DNA of 6,090 nt from Clostridia bacterium (lineage in GTDB: Bacteria; Bacillota; Clostridia; Saccharofermentanales; Saccharofermentanaceae), in contig JADGQQ010000009.1 of the NCBI GenBank assembly GCA_017881645.1, forward strand, positions 1 to 6,090, read 5' to 3'. Below are positions 5,846 to 6,090 of this stretch, one piece after another. The notes under the pieces are model-generated. The model had not been told where the DNA came from, did no database searches, and saw only the letters and a program-made list of their open reading frames with translations. Every line of letters begins with the position of its first letter. Positions within the stretch are counted from its first letter, which is position 1. A program made the position numbers and the translations under genes.

Positions 5846-5880
5846 AAATGTCGGCAATTTGTTCAAATTCGACGGCATTT
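5846..5880. promoter_or_regulatory. Palindrome 2, candidate operator over the lipoprotein promoter
   Basis: The centre is a perfect inverted repeat, AATTTG (5856-5861), TT, CAAATT (5864-5869). It is extended, with short bulges, by TCG/CGA (5851-5853 with 5870-5872) and AAATG/CATTT (5846-5850 with 5876-5880). It covers the -35 element and ends 4 bases before the -10 box, so a bound repressor would block the promoter. Confidence 0.45.
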
Positions 5881-5890
5881 GTGCTATAAT
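5862..5890 (+). promoter_or_regulatory. Promoter of the lipoprotein gene, extended -10 type
   Basis: A perfect TATAAT (5885-5890) is preceded by TGC, giving an extended -10, with -35 TTCAAA (5862-5867, 4 of 6) at 17-base spacing. Transcription would start near 5897, leaving a leader of about 83 bases. This is the best promoter in the window. Confidence 0.7.
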
Positions 5891-5979
5891 TTTTTAGATG
5901 CATATAAAAAGCAGGGTTTTTTTACATTTAGGATTTTTAAGGGTGATCAAGCATTCAATATCGAAGTGAGGGTTCAACA

Positions 5980-6090
5980 ATGTGGAGAAAATGTGTCGTT
6001 ACTCTTCTTTCAATCGTTCTGATTCTTCCGCTCCTGGCTTCCTGTTCAAGTTCGAAAAATGACAAGAATCAATCAACAACTTCCGCTTCA
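5980..6090 (+). CDS. N-terminus of a lipoprotein, partial
   Basis: The first 37 residues of a gene running off the right edge. They form a classic lipoprotein signal peptide: basic start MWRK, a hydrophobic stretch of about residues 6-18, and lipobox LASC with Cys22 as the lipidated residue. A Ser/Asn/Lys/Thr-rich linker (23-37) follows, as expected at the start of an exported, membrane-tethered protein. The start ATG 5980 has GAGGG at 5968-5972, 7 bases away. In Bacillota such proteins are often ABC-transporter substrate-binding proteins, but the mature domain lies outside the window, so no function is assigned. It has its own strong extended -10 promoter with an overlapping palindrome, which suggests regulated expression. 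An overlapping frame from 5807 is rejected in favour of this one. Confidence 0.85.
   Translation, partial: MWRKCVVTLLSIVLILPLLASCSSSKNDKNQSTTSAS

Larger units (their letters stand above)
5674..5979. other. AT-rich divergent intergenic region
   Basis: These 306 bases separate the divergent HEAT and lipoprotein genes. They hold the HEAT ribosome binding site, candidate promoters for both directions, two related palindromes (5757-5772 and 5856-5869) and the lipoprotein leader with an AT-only weak hairpin (TAAAAA 5905-5910 with TTTTTA). A 71-codon plus-strand frame (5807-6022) crosses the promoter and the lipoprotein start, and its product is not recognisable. No known riboswitch or RNA gene was recognised. 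Confidence 0.6.

Noticed and set aside
5905..5923. TAAAAA / TTTTTTTA hairpin in the lipoprotein leader, considered as an attenuator
   Set aside because: An A-T-only stem of about six pairs is too weak to act as a terminator, and no alternative stem is visible.
5807..6022. 71-codon plus-strand frame
   Set aside because: It spans the extended -10 promoter and the lipoprotein start, has no ribosome binding site, and its product looks like translated AT-rich intergenic DNA.

Overview
The window looks like chromosomal DNA of a low-to-moderate GC Bacillota, most likely a clostridial lineage. The pointers are strong AGGAGG-type ribosome binding sites, a YbbR-glmM-glmS order, a class III PPK2, a small clostridial-type left-handed beta-helix protein, and a bacterial lipoprotein signal peptide. 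The species cannot be fixed from the sequence. There is no insertion sequence, CRISPR array, tRNA, rRNA or phage gene.

Layout: (1) Bases 1-3421, plus strand, form an amino-sugar operon. It holds the last 38 codons of a probable YbbR/CdaR-type protein, then glmM (phosphoglucosamine mutase), then glmS (glutamine:fructose-6-phosphate aminotransferase). Gaps are only 44 and 33 bases, so the genes are probably co-transcribed, and the glmM-glmS gap is too short for a glmS ribozyme. (2) A minus-strand class III polyphosphate kinase 2 gene (3477-4343) converges on glmS. (3) A 182-base divergent intergenic region (4344-4525) has back-to-back promoters, a 16-bp inverted repeat between and partly over them, and a 10-bp direct repeat. 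(4) A plus-strand gene (4526-5200) encodes a 224-residue hexapeptide-repeat protein resembling the acetyltransferase half of GlmU. (5) A convergent 3' region (5201-5331) holds one bulged hairpin and a three-segment inverted-repeat cluster containing a clear minus-strand terminator. (6) A small minus-strand HEAT-repeat protein (5332-5673) follows. (7) A 306-base AT-rich divergent region (5674-5979) has two related palindromes, one over each candidate -35 element. (8) The window ends in the first 37 codons of a plus-strand lipoprotein.

How the genes fit together: GlmS makes glucosamine-6-phosphate and GlmM converts it to glucosamine-1-phosphate, the substrate of GlmU on the way to UDP-GlcNAc and peptidoglycan. 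The beta-helix protein about 1.1 kb downstream keeps some, but not all, of the GlmU acetyltransferase-site residues, so it may act on a related sugar phosphate. The PPK2 enzyme would use polyphosphate to recharge AMP/ADP. Nothing here is a clearly new system. The most unusual parts are the incomplete GlmU-like site and the paired palindromes in the two divergent promoter regions.
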